DNA of 64,000 nt, from NCBI RefSeq assembly GCF_016809835.1, contig NZ_JAFBIL020000006.1, positions 310,001 to 374,000 on the forward strand. Direction: 5' to 3'. Below the pieces are notes generated by a model. It was not told where the DNA came from, did no database searches, and saw nothing but the letters and a program-made list of their open reading frames with translations. This document shows, piece by piece, positions 52,629-61,711 of the stretch; the first letter of the stretch is position 1, and each line of letters opens with the position of its first letter. The translations under genes and the position numbers were made by a program. The DNA comes from Massilia soli (GTDB lineage Bacteria; Pseudomonadota; Gammaproteobacteria; Burkholderiales; Burkholderiaceae_D).

Positions 52629-53480
52629 ATGTACACGACACTGATTTCCGCCGCCGACCTCGCCCCGCACATCGACAGCCCCAACTGGGCCGTCATCGAC
52701 TGCCGCCACGACCTGGCCGACCCGCAGGCCGGCCACGCCGGCTATGCGATCGGCCATATCAGCCATGCGCTGTTTGCCCATGTGGACACCGACCTGTCGG
52801 GTCCGAAGTTCGGCGCCGACGGCGCCTTCCGCGGCCGCCACCCCCTGCCCGACCGCGAGACCTTCATCGAGACCTTGCGCCACTGGGGCATCAACGGCGA
52901 CACCCAGGTCGTCGCCTACGACGCCCACGGCGGCATGTTCGCCGCGCGCCTGTGGTGGATGCTGCGCTGGGTCGGCCACCAGCAGGTCGCGGTGCTCGAC
53001 GGCGGCCTGGCTGCCTGGCAGGCCGGAGGCTTCCCGATGTCGACCGAGGCGCCGATCCGCGAGCGCGGCACGATCATGGACCGCGGCCCGCTGGTGGAAA
53101 CCGTGTCGGCGGCCGAAGTGCTGCAAAATCTCGCGATCGGCGCGCGCGTGGTCATCGACGCCCGTGCGGCCGACCGCTTCCGCGGCGAGAACGAAACGAT
53201 GGACCCGGTCGGCGGCCACATCCCGGGCGCGAAAAACCGCTTTTTCAAGGACAACCTGCAGCCGGACGGCCGCTTCAAGGCTGCGGCCGAGCTCAAGGCC
53301 GACTTCGCCGGCCTGGTGGCGGAGCCGGCGGCGGCGATCATGCAGTGCGGCTCCGGCGTCACTGCCTGCCACAACCTGCTGGCGCTGGAAGTGGCCGGCC
53401 TGCCGGGCGCGGCGCTGTATCCGGGTTCGTGGAGCGAGTGGAGCTCCGATCCCTCGCGCCCGGTGCATACGGGCGCGTAG
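52629..53480 (+). CDS. Sulfurtransferase with two rhodanese domains (SseA-like)
   Basis: A 283-residue protein with an inactive N-terminal rhodanese domain (VVAYDAHGGMFAARLWWML) and a catalytic C-terminal one with Cys240 in CGSGVTAC, the loop of 3-mercaptopyruvate sulfurtransferases rather than thiosulfate-specific rhodaneses (CRKGVT). PGAKNRFFKDNL and LYPGSWSEWSSDP are conserved. ATG 52629 has GAGGA before it. Seven bases after the transporter gene, probably the end of the same transcript. Confidence 0.92.
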   Translation: MYTTLISAADLAPHIDSPNWAVIDCRHDLADPQAGHAGYAIGHISHALFAHVDTDLSGPKFGADGAFRGRHPLPDRETFIETLRHWGINGDTQVVAYDAHGGMFAARLWWMLRWVGHQQVAVLDGGLAAWQAGGFPMSTEAPIRERGTIMDRGPLVETVSAAEVLQNLAIGARVVIDARAADRFRGENETMDPVGGHIPGAKNRFFKDNLQPDGRFKAAAELKADFAGLVAEPAAAIMQCGSGVTACHNLLALEVAGLPGAALYPGSWSEWSSDPSRPVHTGA

Positions 53481-53510
53481 GCGACCTTGTCGGTACAGCG
53501 TGCCGCTGCG

Positions 53511-54284
53511 TCAGTGAGCGCCGGTCAGGAACACCACAATCAGCACCCCAATGCCGATCAACAGCACCTGCGGCACCGACTCGCGCACGGTGGCGCGGCG
53601 CTGCATCTGCGGCATCAGGTCGCTCACGGCGATATACAGGAAGCCTGACGACGCAAACACCAGCACATACGGAATCAGCCCGCTGGCGCGGTCCAAGGTG
53701 TAGTAGCCGATCAAGCCGCCGGCCACCGCCATCAGGCTGCACAGCAGGTTGAAGACATAGGCGCGGCGGCGCGAGAAGCCGGCGTTGAGCAGCACGATGA
53801 AGTCGCCGATTTCCTGCGGGATTTCGTGGGCGATGATGGCCAGGCCGGTGATGATGCCCAGCTCGGGATTGGCCAGGAACGCCGCGGCGATCAGGATACC
53901 GTCGGTGAAATTGTGCATCCCGTCGCCGATCAGGATCATCCACCCCGACTTGCCCGCCTCGCGCGCATCGTGCCCGTGCGCGTGGTGATGGCCATCGCCC
54001 TCGTGATGGTGCGAGTGGCGCAGGATCGCCAGCTTCTCCAGCATGAAGAAGGCCAGCAGGCCACCGAGCAGGGTGGCGAACAGCTGGTGCGTATCGGCGC
54101 CCGACTCGAATGCCTCGGGCAGCGCGTGCAGCAGCGCTGTCGACAACATGATCCCGACCGACAGGCTGACCATGCGCTCGACCATTTTCGACAGCAGCGT
54201 GAACGAGAACACGGCGGCCGCAGAAATGCTGACAACGCCGCCGATGGTGGTCGCGAGCAGGATGGAAATGAGGATCGGGTCGAT
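53511..54284 (-). CDS. ZIP family metal (zinc) transporter, apparently starting at an ATC codon
   Basis: A divalent metal importer of the ZIP family. Membrane helices carry the metal-site motifs GDGMHNFTDGILIA and AHEIPQEIGDF, with a His-rich cytoplasmic loop (HSHHHEGDGHHHAHGH). The conserved first helix (ILISILLATTIGGVVSISAA) lies upstream of the only standard start (GTG 54212). It is in frame with no ATG, GTG or TTG before it; AAGAGG sits seven bases before an ATC at 54284 where homologues would have ATG, giving 257 residues. Either a rare ATC start or a sequence change is likely. The shorter GTG form would lack helix 1. Confidence 0.8.
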   Translation of the reverse strand: MDPILISILLATTIGGVVSISAAAVFSFTLLSKMVERMVSLSVGIMLSTALLHALPEAFESGADTHQLFATLLGGLLAFFMLEKLAILRHSHHHEGDGHHHAHGHDAREAGKSGWMILIGDGMHNFTDGILIAAAFLANPELGIITGLAIIAHEIPQEIGDFIVLLNAGFSRRRAYVFNLLCSLMAVAGGLIGYYTLDRASGLIPYVLVFASSGFLYIAVSDLMPQMQRRATVRESVPQVLLIGIGVLIVVFLTGAH

Positions 54285-54378
54285 TTTGTTGCCTCTTGTA
54301 CGGATGTTGCGAGATGCGCAAGCCCGGCATTGTACCGCCTCGGCCCGCTATCCGTCCGCCTGTTGGCCTGCCGCCCAG

Positions 54379-54407
54379 AAAAAAAGGCCTCCGGTGAGGG
54401 AGGCCTT
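54379..54407 (-). terminator. Rho-independent terminator of the DUF4382 gene
   Basis: AAGGCCTCC and its complement GGAGGCCTT form a stem with a short loop, followed on the minus strand by seven T residues. It is 21 bases beyond the stop of the DUF4382 lipoprotein gene. Confidence 0.88.
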
Positions 54408-54427
54408 GCGGGGCGGCTGCGCGACGC

Positions 54428-55663
54428 TTACGGCACGAGCGCGAAGTTAATGTTGGACGCGTTCTGCGTTGCAATATCAACCGCGGTGGCCCGGGTCTGG
54501 GTGGCATAACCGGTGGCTGCGGCCGACACCGAATACTGGCCCGCGCCTGGCGTCGCCGTGGTCGCGGCCGAGAACGTCAATGGCAGGGTCGCGCTGTAGG
54601 TGGCGTATTGCGGGGCGGCTACGGGCAAGTTGTTAAGCGTGTAGACGCCGGTTGCCAGGTCGGCGCCTGCATACTTGATCACCACCGTCGGGCCGGCAGC
54701 GAAGGTTTGGCGGGCCGAGACATAGGCCGCTTCGCCAGTGGCGCTGGCCGGGGTCATCGTGACACTGCCGGCGATGCTGCCGACCGGGCTGGCCGCCAGC
54801 GTCAGCGGAGCGGCGACCGTGCTCAGCGAAGTGGTGCTCGAGACCGTCGCGACCGGGACCGCGGCAACGACCGCGGCGGCGCGGCCGTCGGCGGTGATGA
54901 CCACGTCATAGCTGCCTGGCGCCAGGCGCGACAGGATGAATTCGCCCGATGTCGGGTTCGGCGCCGTCGAACTGACGATCGTGCCGTTCTGCTGGGCGCT
55001 CACGCTCACGCCGCTCGACAGCAATGCCGGGCTGATGAAGCCGTTGATCCCATTGCTGACGGTTGGCACCAGTTTGATGACCGGCTTGAGCGCATACTTG
55101 CCGTTGCCTTTTGTGAGTACCGATTTGCAGGCATCGAAGTCGAGCACCAGGTCGGTGCGCTGGCCGGAGACCACGTCGAAGGTGCCGGCGATCTTGATGC
55201 CGCTCTGAACGGCGCTTGGCGTATCGAGCGTCTTCTCGGCGGTGGTACCGGTGGCGACGACGGTGTTGGCGGTGCCGGCGCCGCCGTTGGCATCGAGCAC
55301 CAAGCGCAGCTGGTTGTACTTACCAGGAGGCAAACTGGTCGCGCCCAGCGTTTCCAGCACGCCGTTGGTCAGGTTAAGCAAGTTAATCTTGCGGGCCGGG
55401 CTGAGCGTGATATCGCTCCAGCCGCTATCGGCGTCGCCGGCGGCGCCGTTCTGGTGCACGCGCACCTTGCTGACAGTGACGTTGACGGCATCGAAACCGC
55501 AGGCTGGCGCGTCGGTCAGCGACACGCCGAGCGTGCCGGACTGGGTAGGCGCCGGTGCCGGCGCGGCGCTATCCCCGCCGCCGCCGCCGCCGCAAGCGGC
55601 AATGGTGGCCGCGGCAATGGTGGCGCAAGCGATCAGGGTCGGACGAACGAATGTCAGTGTCAT
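54428..55663 (-). CDS. DUF4382 domain lipoprotein with carboxypeptidase-regulatory-like repeats
   Basis: A 411-residue secreted lipoprotein: signal and lipobox ATIAAC (Cys24) followed by a glycine run, then a DUF4382 domain (about 40-210, GTLGVSLTDAPACGFDAVNVTVSKVRVH) and C-terminal beta-sandwich segments with SGEFILSRLAPGSYDVVITADG typical of carboxypeptidase regulatory-like domains. The composition is Ala/Thr/Ser/Val-rich as in surface proteins. The role is unknown, perhaps adhesive or structural. Start MTLTFV at 55663 has AGAGG before it. Confidence 0.87.
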   Translation of the reverse strand: MTLTFVRPTLIACATIAAATIAACGGGGGGDSAAPAPAPTQSGTLGVSLTDAPACGFDAVNVTVSKVRVHQNGAAGDADSGWSDITLSPARKINLLNLTNGVLETLGATSLPPGKYNQLRLVLDANGGAGTANTVVATGTTAEKTLDTPSAVQSGIKIAGTFDVVSGQRTDLVLDFDACKSVLTKGNGKYALKPVIKLVPTVSNGINGFISPALLSSGVSVSAQQNGTIVSSTAPNPTSGEFILSRLAPGSYDVVITADGRAAAVVAAVPVATVSSTTSLSTVAAPLTLAASPVGSIAGSVTMTPASATGEAAYVSARQTFAAGPTVVIKYAGADLATGVYTLNNLPVAAPQYATYSATLPLTFSAATTATPGAGQYSVSAAATGYATQTRATAVDIATQNASNINFALVP

Positions 55664-55824
55664 ATATAACCTCTCAAAAATGAATAATCCGGCACGCGTA
55701 GCGCGCTGCAACAACCGGACTATACATTTCCGAGTGGCAAGTTTGTGTGCGCCAACACACATTGCAACTTTTGCTTACAACTTCGCTGAGATTTCGTTAG
55801 CTGACCGTCAATATTCCGTCGCGT

Positions 55825-58569
55825 TTAGTGCGCTTTGTCCCAATTGCTGCCCACGCCAACCTCGGCCAGCAGCGGGACCTTCAGCTGCGCGACGCCTGCC
55901 ATCAGCTCCGGCAGCTTGACCTTGACGATCTCCAGTTCGCGCTCCGGCACTTCCAGCACCAGCTCGTCGTGCACTTGCATCACCATCTTTGTCGCCATGC
56001 CGGCCGTTTCGAGCCAGCCCTGCACCGCGATCATCGCCAGCTTGATCAGGTCGGCCGCCGTGCCCTGCATCGGCGCATTGATCGCGGCGCGTTCGGCGCC
56101 CTGGCGGCGCGGGCCGTTCGGGGAGTTGATCTCGGGGAGCCACAGTCTCCGTCCGAAGACCGTCTCGACGTAGCCGCGCGCCTTCGCTTGCATGCGGGTG
56201 TCGTCCATGTACTGCTTCACGCCCGAGAAGCGCGCGAAGTAGCGCTCGATGTAGCTCTGCGCAGCCGAGCGGTCGACGCCCAGGTTGGCCGCCAGCCCGA
56301 AGGCGCTCATGCCGTAGATCAGGCCGAAGTTGATGACCTTCGCGTAACGGCGCTGCTCGCTTTCGACGTCGGCCGGCGCCACGCCGAAAATCTCGGCCGC
56401 CGTCGCGCGGTGGATGTCTTCGCCATCGGCAAATGCGCGCAGCATCGCTTCGTCTTCCGAGATGTGCGCCATGATCCGCAGCTCGATCTGCGAGTAGTCG
56501 GCCGAGACGATCACGCTGCCTGGCGGCGCGACGAAGGCTTCGCGGATGCGCCGCCCTTCGGCTGTTCTGATCGGGATGTTCTGCAGGTTCGGGTCGTTCG
56601 ACGACAGCCGTCCCGTCACCGCCACCGCTTGCGCGTAGTTGGTGTGCACGCGGCCAGTGGCGCGGTTGACCATCTTCGGCAGCTTGTCGGTGTAGGTCGA
56701 CTTCAGCTTCGACAGGCTGCGGTGTTCAAGCAGGACCTTCGGCAGCGGGAAGTCTTCGGCCAGCTTTTGCAGCACTTCTTCGTCGGTCGATGGGGCGCCG
56801 CTCGGGGTCTTTTTAATCACCGGCAGCTGCAGCTTGCCGAAGAAGATTTCGCCGATCTGCTTGGGCGAGCCGAGGTTGAACGGGCCGCCGGCCAGTTCGT
56901 GCGCTTTCTGCTCCAGCTCCATCAGGCGCGCGCCAAGTTCGTTCGACTGCGTGTCGAGCAGCGCGGCGTCGATCAGCACGCCGTTGCGCTCGATCTTCTG
57001 CAGCACGACGGACGTCGGCAGTTCGATCTGGCGGTAGATGAAGTTGAGCTTTTCGTCGCTTTCGACGTGGCCCTTCATCGCGTGGTGCAGGCGCAGCGTG
57101 ATGTCGGAGTCTTCGCCGGCGTATTCGGCCGCGCGCGACAGCTCGACCTGGTCGAAGCAGATCTGCCCCGCGCCCTTGCCGCATACGTCGGTGAACGGGA
57201 TGGTGGTGTAGCCGAGGTGGCGCATCGCCAGGCCGTCCATGTCGTGCGGCTTGTGCGATTCGAACACGTACGATTGCAGCAGGGTGTCGTGCGCGATGCC
57301 GCGCAAGGTCACGCCGTGGTTGGCGAAAATGTGGCTGTCGTACTTGAGGTTCTGGCCGACCTTCGGCTTGGCCGGGTCTTCCAGCCAGGCGCGCAGCTTG
57401 CCCAGCACCAGCTCGCGCGACAGCTGTTCCGGCACGCCGGCGTAGCGGTGCGCGACCGGAATGTAGGCGCCCTTGCCCGGCTCGACGCTGAGCGAGATGC
57501 CGACCATTTCGGCCGTCATCGGGTCGAGCGAGGTGGTTTCGGTGTCGACCGAAGTCAGTTCGGCGGCGTCGATCAGCGCCAGCCATTTGTCGAGCGCCTC
57601 TTCGGTCAGCACGGTCTCGTATTCGCCACGGATGACCGGTGTCGCTGCGACGCCGAACAGGTCGCCTTCGGGCGAATTGAGCAGCACGCCACTGGCGCCC
57701 GCGTCGACCGCCGCGCCGATCTCGCGCAGCAGTGTCTTGAAGCCGTAGCGCTGGAAGAAGTCGCGCAGGCCGTCCTTGTCTTCCTCGCGCCCTACCAGCG
57801 ATTCGGAGATCGACACCATGTGGCCAGAGAGGTCGCAGTCGGTCTTCACGGTGATCAAAGTGCGGCCTTGCGGCAGCCATTCAAGCGCAGTGCGCAGGTT
57901 TTCGCCAACCGCGCCGGTAATGGTGTGGTGGTTGTCGATGACGCCTTGCAGGCTGCCATGCTGCGCCAGCCATTTGAGGGCCGTCTTTGGGCCGCACTTG
58001 CTGACACCGGGGATGTTGTCGACGGTGTCGCCGATCAGCGTGAGGTAGTCGATGATGCGGTCCGGCGGCACGCCGAACTTGGCCATCACGCCGGCTTCGT
58101 CGAGCTTCTCGTTGGTCATCGTGTTGATCAGCATGACCTTGTCGTTGACCAGCTGCGCCAGGTCCTTGTCGCCGGTCGAGACGATCGTCTTCATCCCCAG
58201 CTTTGACGCCTGCACCGACAGGGTACCGATCACGTCGTCGGCCTCGACGCCGTCAACCATCAAGATAGGCCAGCCCATGTGCTTGACCGCCTCGTGGATC
58301 GGCTCGATCTGCAGGCGCAGGTCGTCCGGCATCGAGGCGCGCGTGGCCTTGTATTCGGGGTACATGTCGTCACGGAAAGTTTTGCCCTTGGCATCGAACA
58401 CGCAGGCGATGTAGGCGGCCGGGTAATCCTGGCGCAGGCGGCGCAGCATGTTGACCATGCCGTGCATGGCGCCGGTCGGATGGCCGTCCGGGCTGCGCAA
58501 GTCGGGCAAGGCGTGGAACGCGCGGTACAGGTAACTGGAGCCGTCGACTAACAACAGGGTATTTTGCAT
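55825..58569 (-). CDS. polA: DNA polymerase I
   Basis: Okazaki fragment processing and repair synthesis. The 914-residue protein has the 5' nuclease (LLLVDGSSYLYRAFHAL, DDVIGTL), an apparently active 3'-5' proofreading domain (Exo I DTETT, Exo II GQNLKYD, Exo III YAGEDSD), and the polymerase with motif A VSADYSQIELR, motif B RRYAKVINFGLIYG and motif C QVHDELVLEVP. Start MQNTLLLVDG at 58569 matches the family. Standard length. Confidence 0.98.
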   Translation of the reverse strand: MQNTLLLVDGSSYLYRAFHALPDLRSPDGHPTGAMHGMVNMLRRLRQDYPAAYIACVFDAKGKTFRDDMYPEYKATRASMPDDLRLQIEPIHEAVKHMGWPILMVDGVEADDVIGTLSVQASKLGMKTIVSTGDKDLAQLVNDKVMLINTMTNEKLDEAGVMAKFGVPPDRIIDYLTLIGDTVDNIPGVSKCGPKTALKWLAQHGSLQGVIDNHHTITGAVGENLRTALEWLPQGRTLITVKTDCDLSGHMVSISESLVGREEDKDGLRDFFQRYGFKTLLREIGAAVDAGASGVLLNSPEGDLFGVAATPVIRGEYETVLTEEALDKWLALIDAAELTSVDTETTSLDPMTAEMVGISLSVEPGKGAYIPVAHRYAGVPEQLSRELVLGKLRAWLEDPAKPKVGQNLKYDSHIFANHGVTLRGIAHDTLLQSYVFESHKPHDMDGLAMRHLGYTTIPFTDVCGKGAGQICFDQVELSRAAEYAGEDSDITLRLHHAMKGHVESDEKLNFIYRQIELPTSVVLQKIERNGVLIDAALLDTQSNELGARLMELEQKAHELAGGPFNLGSPKQIGEIFFGKLQLPVIKKTPSGAPSTDEEVLQKLAEDFPLPKVLLEHRSLSKLKSTYTDKLPKMVNRATGRVHTNYAQAVAVTGRLSSNDPNLQNIPIRTAEGRRIREAFVAPPGSVIVSADYSQIELRIMAHISEDEAMLRAFADGEDIHRATAAEIFGVAPADVESEQRRYAKVINFGLIYGMSAFGLAANLGVDRSAAQSYIERYFARFSGVKQYMDDTRMQAKARGYVETVFGRRLWLPEINSPNGPRRQGAERAAINAPMQGTAADLIKLAMIAVQGWLETAGMATKMVMQVHDELVLEVPERELEIVKVKLPELMAGVAQLKVPLLAEVGVGSNWDKAH

Positions 58570-58751
58570 AATGCCAATAAGAAGGTGGGCCGGGCCGGGC
58601 GCCGGCGAATAGCTGCCATTATCGCAGAATCGCGCATGAAGAAAACGCAACGACTCGTCGAATCATGCCCACCATATGGGGACGATTACACGCATTTTCA
58701 CAGGGAAGCATTCGGTTTGTTACAATGGTCACAACGATAAAGGTGACTATC

Positions 58752-59186
58752 ATGACGCGCACATCCCCAGCCTTGAAATTGCTTGCCCTCTTCCTTTTTG
58801 CCAATGCCGGTTCCGCGTTTGCCCAGGCCAAGCCGAGCGACGCGCCACCACGGCTCGAGCGCATCGAAGAAGGCTCGGACACGCCGGTGACCATCGTGCC
58901 GAAGCGCGAGCAGCAGCGCCGGGTGACCGAGACCCGGGATGGCGGCCAGGTCAAGGAAGTGACGGTCAAAAGCGGCAAGAGCACGTACACCATGAAGGGC
59001 CGCAACCCTGCCAGCGTGAACGAGACCAGCGTCGGCACTGGCAGCACCTTGCGTCCGCCGCAATGGCAGGTACTGGAGTTTGACCTGAGCAAAAAGAAGC
59101 AGGCACAGCGCGACGAGGAAGCAGCAGCCGCCGCGGCCGCGGCGCCGCCGGCAAATGTCCCGCCACCGCCGCCGCCAGCGAAATAA
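58752..59186 (+). CDS. DUF2782 family secreted protein
   Basis: A 144-residue protein with a signal peptide (LKLLALFLFANAGSAFAQA, cleavage near residue 25), a short conserved core (PRLERIEEGSDTPVTIVP and QVKEVTVKSGKSTYTMKG) and a Lys/Ala/Pro-rich tail. DUF2782 proteins usually lie next to polA and thrB in Betaproteobacteria, as here. Function unknown. ATG 58752 has AAAGGTG before it. Confidence 0.85.
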   Translation: MTRTSPALKLLALFLFANAGSAFAQAKPSDAPPRLERIEEGSDTPVTIVPKREQQRRVTETRDGGQVKEVTVKSGKSTYTMKGRNPASVNETSVGTGSTLRPPQWQVLEFDLSKKKQAQRDEEAAAAAAAAPPANVPPPPPPAK

Positions 59187-59271
59187 CCGCGCCCCCGCCC
59201 GGCAGCCGGACCCGGCCATCGCGATGCGGTACCGGTCCATTCTCAACTGACTTTTTCTTTTTTGCGTTCAC

Positions 59272-60234
59272 ATGGCAGTTTTTACCGCGGTCGGGCTGGG
59301 TGAGCTTACCCAGTGGATCAAGCAGTTCCCACTCGGCAACGCACTTGCGCTCAGAGGCATCGCTTCCGGCATTGAGAACAGCAATTTCTTCCTGACGACC
59401 GAGCGCGGTGAGTATGTGCTCACCATCTTCGAGAACCTTGGTTTTGACCAGCTGCCGTTCTACCTCAACTTGATGAACCACCTCGCGCTGCGCGGCATTC
59501 CGGTGCCCGCGCCGGTCGCCAATGACCGTGGCGAGCTGGTAGTGCCGCTGCAGGGAAAGCCTGCCGCCATCGTCAGTAAGCTCGACGGCAGTTCGCAGAT
59601 GGATCCGCAGCCGGCGCACTGCGCCGCCGTTGGCGCGATGCTCGCCAAAATGCACGTGGCCGGAAGCGACTTCCCGATGCAGCAGTCCAACCTGCGCGGC
59701 CTCGACTGGTGGAACGAGACCACGCCCGCGGTGCTGCCGTACCTGGACGACGCCGATGCCCACCTGCTGCGCGCCGAGATGCACTTCCAGCAAGCCTTCC
59801 ACGGCTGCGCGCATTACGCCGCACTGCCGCGCGGCCCGATACACGCCGACCTGTTCCGCAATAACGTGATGTTCGTCGGCGAGCAGCTGACCGGCTTCTT
59901 CGATTTCTATTTCGCCGGCTGCGACACCTGGCTGTTCGATGTCGCCGTCACCGTCAACGACTGGTGCATCGACCCGGACAGCGGCGTGATCGACCGCGCG
60001 CGCGCACGCGCGATGCTCGACGCGTATCACGCCGAGCGTCCGTTCACGCACGACGAACAGGCATCCTGGCAGCCGATGCTGCGCGCCGCCGCGCTGCGCT
60101 TCTGGCTGTCACGCCTCTACGATTTCCACCTGCCGCGCGAGGCCGAGATGCTGACCCCGCACGACCCGACCCATTTTGAGCGCATCCTGCGCGAACGACT
60201 CGCCACACCGGCACCGGAGCTGTTTCATGAATAA
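59272..60234 (+). CDS. thrB: Homoserine kinase, type II (ThrB)
   Basis: Phosphorylates homoserine in threonine synthesis. The 320-residue protein belongs to the aminoglycoside-phosphotransferase-like fold, not the GHMP fold of E. coli ThrB. The catalytic loop is [13 protein letters not shown] and the metal site [11 protein letters not shown]. Its stop overlaps the start of the next membrane protein gene by eight bases. Confidence 0.94.
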   Translation: MAVFTAVGLGELTQWIKQFPLGNALALRGIASGIENSNFFLTTERGEYVLTIFENLGFDQLPFYLNLMNHLALRGIPVPAPVANDRGELVVPLQGKPAAIVSKLDGSSQMDPQPAHCAAVGAMLAKMHVAGSDFPMQQSNLRGLDWWNETTPAVLPYLDDADAHLLRAEMHFQQAFHGCAHYAALPRGPIHADLFRNNVMFVGEQLTGFFDFYFAGCDTWLFDVAVTVNDWCIDPDSGVIDRARARAMLDAYHAERPFTHDEQASWQPMLRAAALRFWLSRLYDFHLPREAEMLTPHDPTHFERILRERLATPAPELFHE

Positions 60235-61009
60235 GATACCAGCGCGCGAAGGCTGGAACTGGGTCAAGCGTGGCTTTGCCCTGTTCCGCAAGCAGCCGCT
60301 GGGCCTGGCCGCGCTGTTCTTCGGCTATGTCCTGATTACCGTCGCCCTCGGCCTGGTGCCGCTGGTCGGCAAACTGCTGTCCTACCTGCTGGTGCCGATG
60401 TTTACGGTCGCCTTCATGCAGGGCTGCGCCAACGCCGAAGCGGGCAAGCGCGTCCATCCGGGCCTGCTGCTGACGGGCTTCCGCTCGCCGCACTCCGCAA
60501 CATTGTTCAAGTTGGGCATGGTCTACCTGCTGCTGGCGGTGCTGGCCATTGCCGCCTCCACGCTGGTCGATGGCGGCTTGTGGCTGCAGATCCTCTTGAA
60601 CCAGGTCGAGCAGGAGGCGATCGACCCGAAGACATCGTCGGTGGGCGCGGCGATCCTGTTTACCGCCTTTGCCCAGCTGGTCACCTTCGTGCTGCTCGCG
60701 TTCACCGGACCGCTGGTTCACTGGCAGGGCATGGGCGTCGGCAAAGCGGTGTTCTACAGTGTGGTCGGGATCTTTGGCGCGGCCAAGTCGTTCGCGGTAT
60801 TCGCGCTGGCGTGGTTCGGCATCAGCGCGATCATCGGCCAGGTGGTGGCGCTGATTTTTGGGCGCACGCAGATGTTCCAGACGGTGCTCATCCCGGTATC
60901 GCTGATCTACACGATCGCCGCGTTCTGCTCGTTCTTTGCGGTTTATTGCACCCTGTTCGGCGCACCGGAAGCCGAACCGGCGAAGCCGGTTGCGGCCGAC
61001 GAAGCCTGA
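60227..61009 (+). CDS. BPSS1780 family membrane protein
   Basis: A 260-residue membrane protein with about six helices, beginning [23 protein letters not shown] and containing the conserved [24 protein letters not shown]1780-type proteins follow thrB in many Burkholderiales and have no assigned function. Start MNKIPA at 60227 lies inside the end of thrB. Its 3' end (from about 60953) has a partial copy at 61241-61261. Confidence 0.9.
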   Translation: MNKIPAREGWNWVKRGFALFRKQPLGLAALFFGYVLITVALGLVPLVGKLLSYLLVPMFTVAFMQGCANAEAGKRVHPGLLLTGFRSPHSATLFKLGMVYLLLAVLAIAASTLVDGGLWLQILLNQVEQEAIDPKTSSVGAAILFTAFAQLVTFVLLAFTGPLVHWQGMGVGKAVFYSVVGIFGAAKSFAVFALAWFGISAIIGQVVALIFGRTQMFQTVLIPVSLIYTIAAFCSFFAVYCTLFGAPEAEPAKPVAADEA

Positions 61010-61095
61010 CCCCGTCATTCCCGCGCAGGCGGGGATCCATGCGGCGCATTGCTCCAGCGACGACCTGTAGGTTCCCGCCTGCGCGGGAACGACGT

Positions 61096-61240
61096 CTAGC
61101 GGGCCACGCGTTCCAGCTTGGCCACTGACAGGTCAAGCGCCTTTATCTGGGCACGCGCATTGCCGCCGCTGCCTCCGATATTCACGGTCACGCCTTCGCC
61201 GAACTTGCTGTGCGCGACTGATTCGCCGATCCGCCAACCC
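61096..61240 (-). pseudogene. Copy A of the uvrD 3' end (fragment)
   Basis: This 145-base stretch matches the end of uvrD (61712-61877) from the stop codon to the triplets for GWRIGES, with a few substitutions and one 21-base in-frame deletion (the seven codons between ARAQ and the final KxLDLSVAK). It is fused at a CCC microhomology to 21 bases of the BPSS1780-type gene end. Confidence 0.9.
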
Positions 61241-61310
61241 CTGTTCGGCGCACCGGAAGCCTGCCCCCGTCATTCCCGCGCAGGCGGGAATCCATGCGGC
61301 GCATTGCTCC

Positions 61311-61376
61311 CGCCGCTGCCTTCGATATTCACGATCACGCCTTCGCCGAACTTGCTGTGCGCGACTGATTCGCCGA
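61311..61376 (-). pseudogene. Copy B of the uvrD 3' end (internal fragment)
   Basis: A 66-base match to the uvrD segment coding for FGESVAHSKFGEGVIVNIEG. It lacks the stop end and is joined directly to the left arm of a REP-like unit, so a deletion has removed the right arm and the uvrD tail. Confidence 0.85.
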
Positions 61377-61477
61377 ACCGGCAAAGCCTGAACCCGTCAT
61401 TCCCGCGCAGGCGGGAATCCATGCGGCGCATTGATCCAGCGACGACCTGTAGGTTCCCGCCTGCGCGGGAACGACGT

Positions 61478-61611
61478 TTAGCGGGCCACGCGTTCCAGCT
61501 TGGCCACTGACAGGTCAAGCGCCTTCATCTGGGCACGCGCATTGCCGCCGCTGCCTTCTATATTCACGATCACGCCTTCGCCGAACTTGCTGTGCGCGAC
61601 TGATTCGCCGA
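61478..61611 (-). pseudogene. Copy C of the uvrD 3' end (fragment)
   Basis: A 134-base match to uvrD from the stop codon (TAA here instead of TAG) leftward, carrying the same 21-base deletion as copy A. It ends at CGCCGA, where the sequence crosses into a GAACCGGC word resembling the BPSS1780-type gene end. The shared deletion shows copies A and C have a common ancestor. Confidence 0.9.
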
Positions 61612-61711
61612 ACCGGCAAAGCCTGGCCCCGTCATTCCCGCGCAGGCGGGAATCCATGCGGCGCATTGTCCAGCGACGACCTGTGGATTCCCGCCTGCGC
61701 GGAAACGACGT

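Larger units (their letters stand above)
61010..61711. repeat. Repeat tract of REP-like palindromes and copies of neighbouring gene ends
   Basis: Four left arms of the type CCCGTCATTCCCGCGCAGG start at 61011, 61266, 61393 and 61628. Right arms (GGTTCCCGCCTGCGCGGGAA or a close variant) are at 61070-61093, 61452-61475 and 61685-61709; the second unit has lost its right arm. Between the palindromes are pieces of the uvrD 3' end (61096-61240, 61311-61376, 61478-61611) and 21 bases of the BPSS1780-type gene end (61241-61261). The true uvrD stop follows at 61712. Confidence 0.92.

Noticed and set aside
55828-58206. 792-codon plus-strand ORF
   Set aside because: Antisense to polA; no domain recognised and an amino-acid composition typical of a shadow frame.
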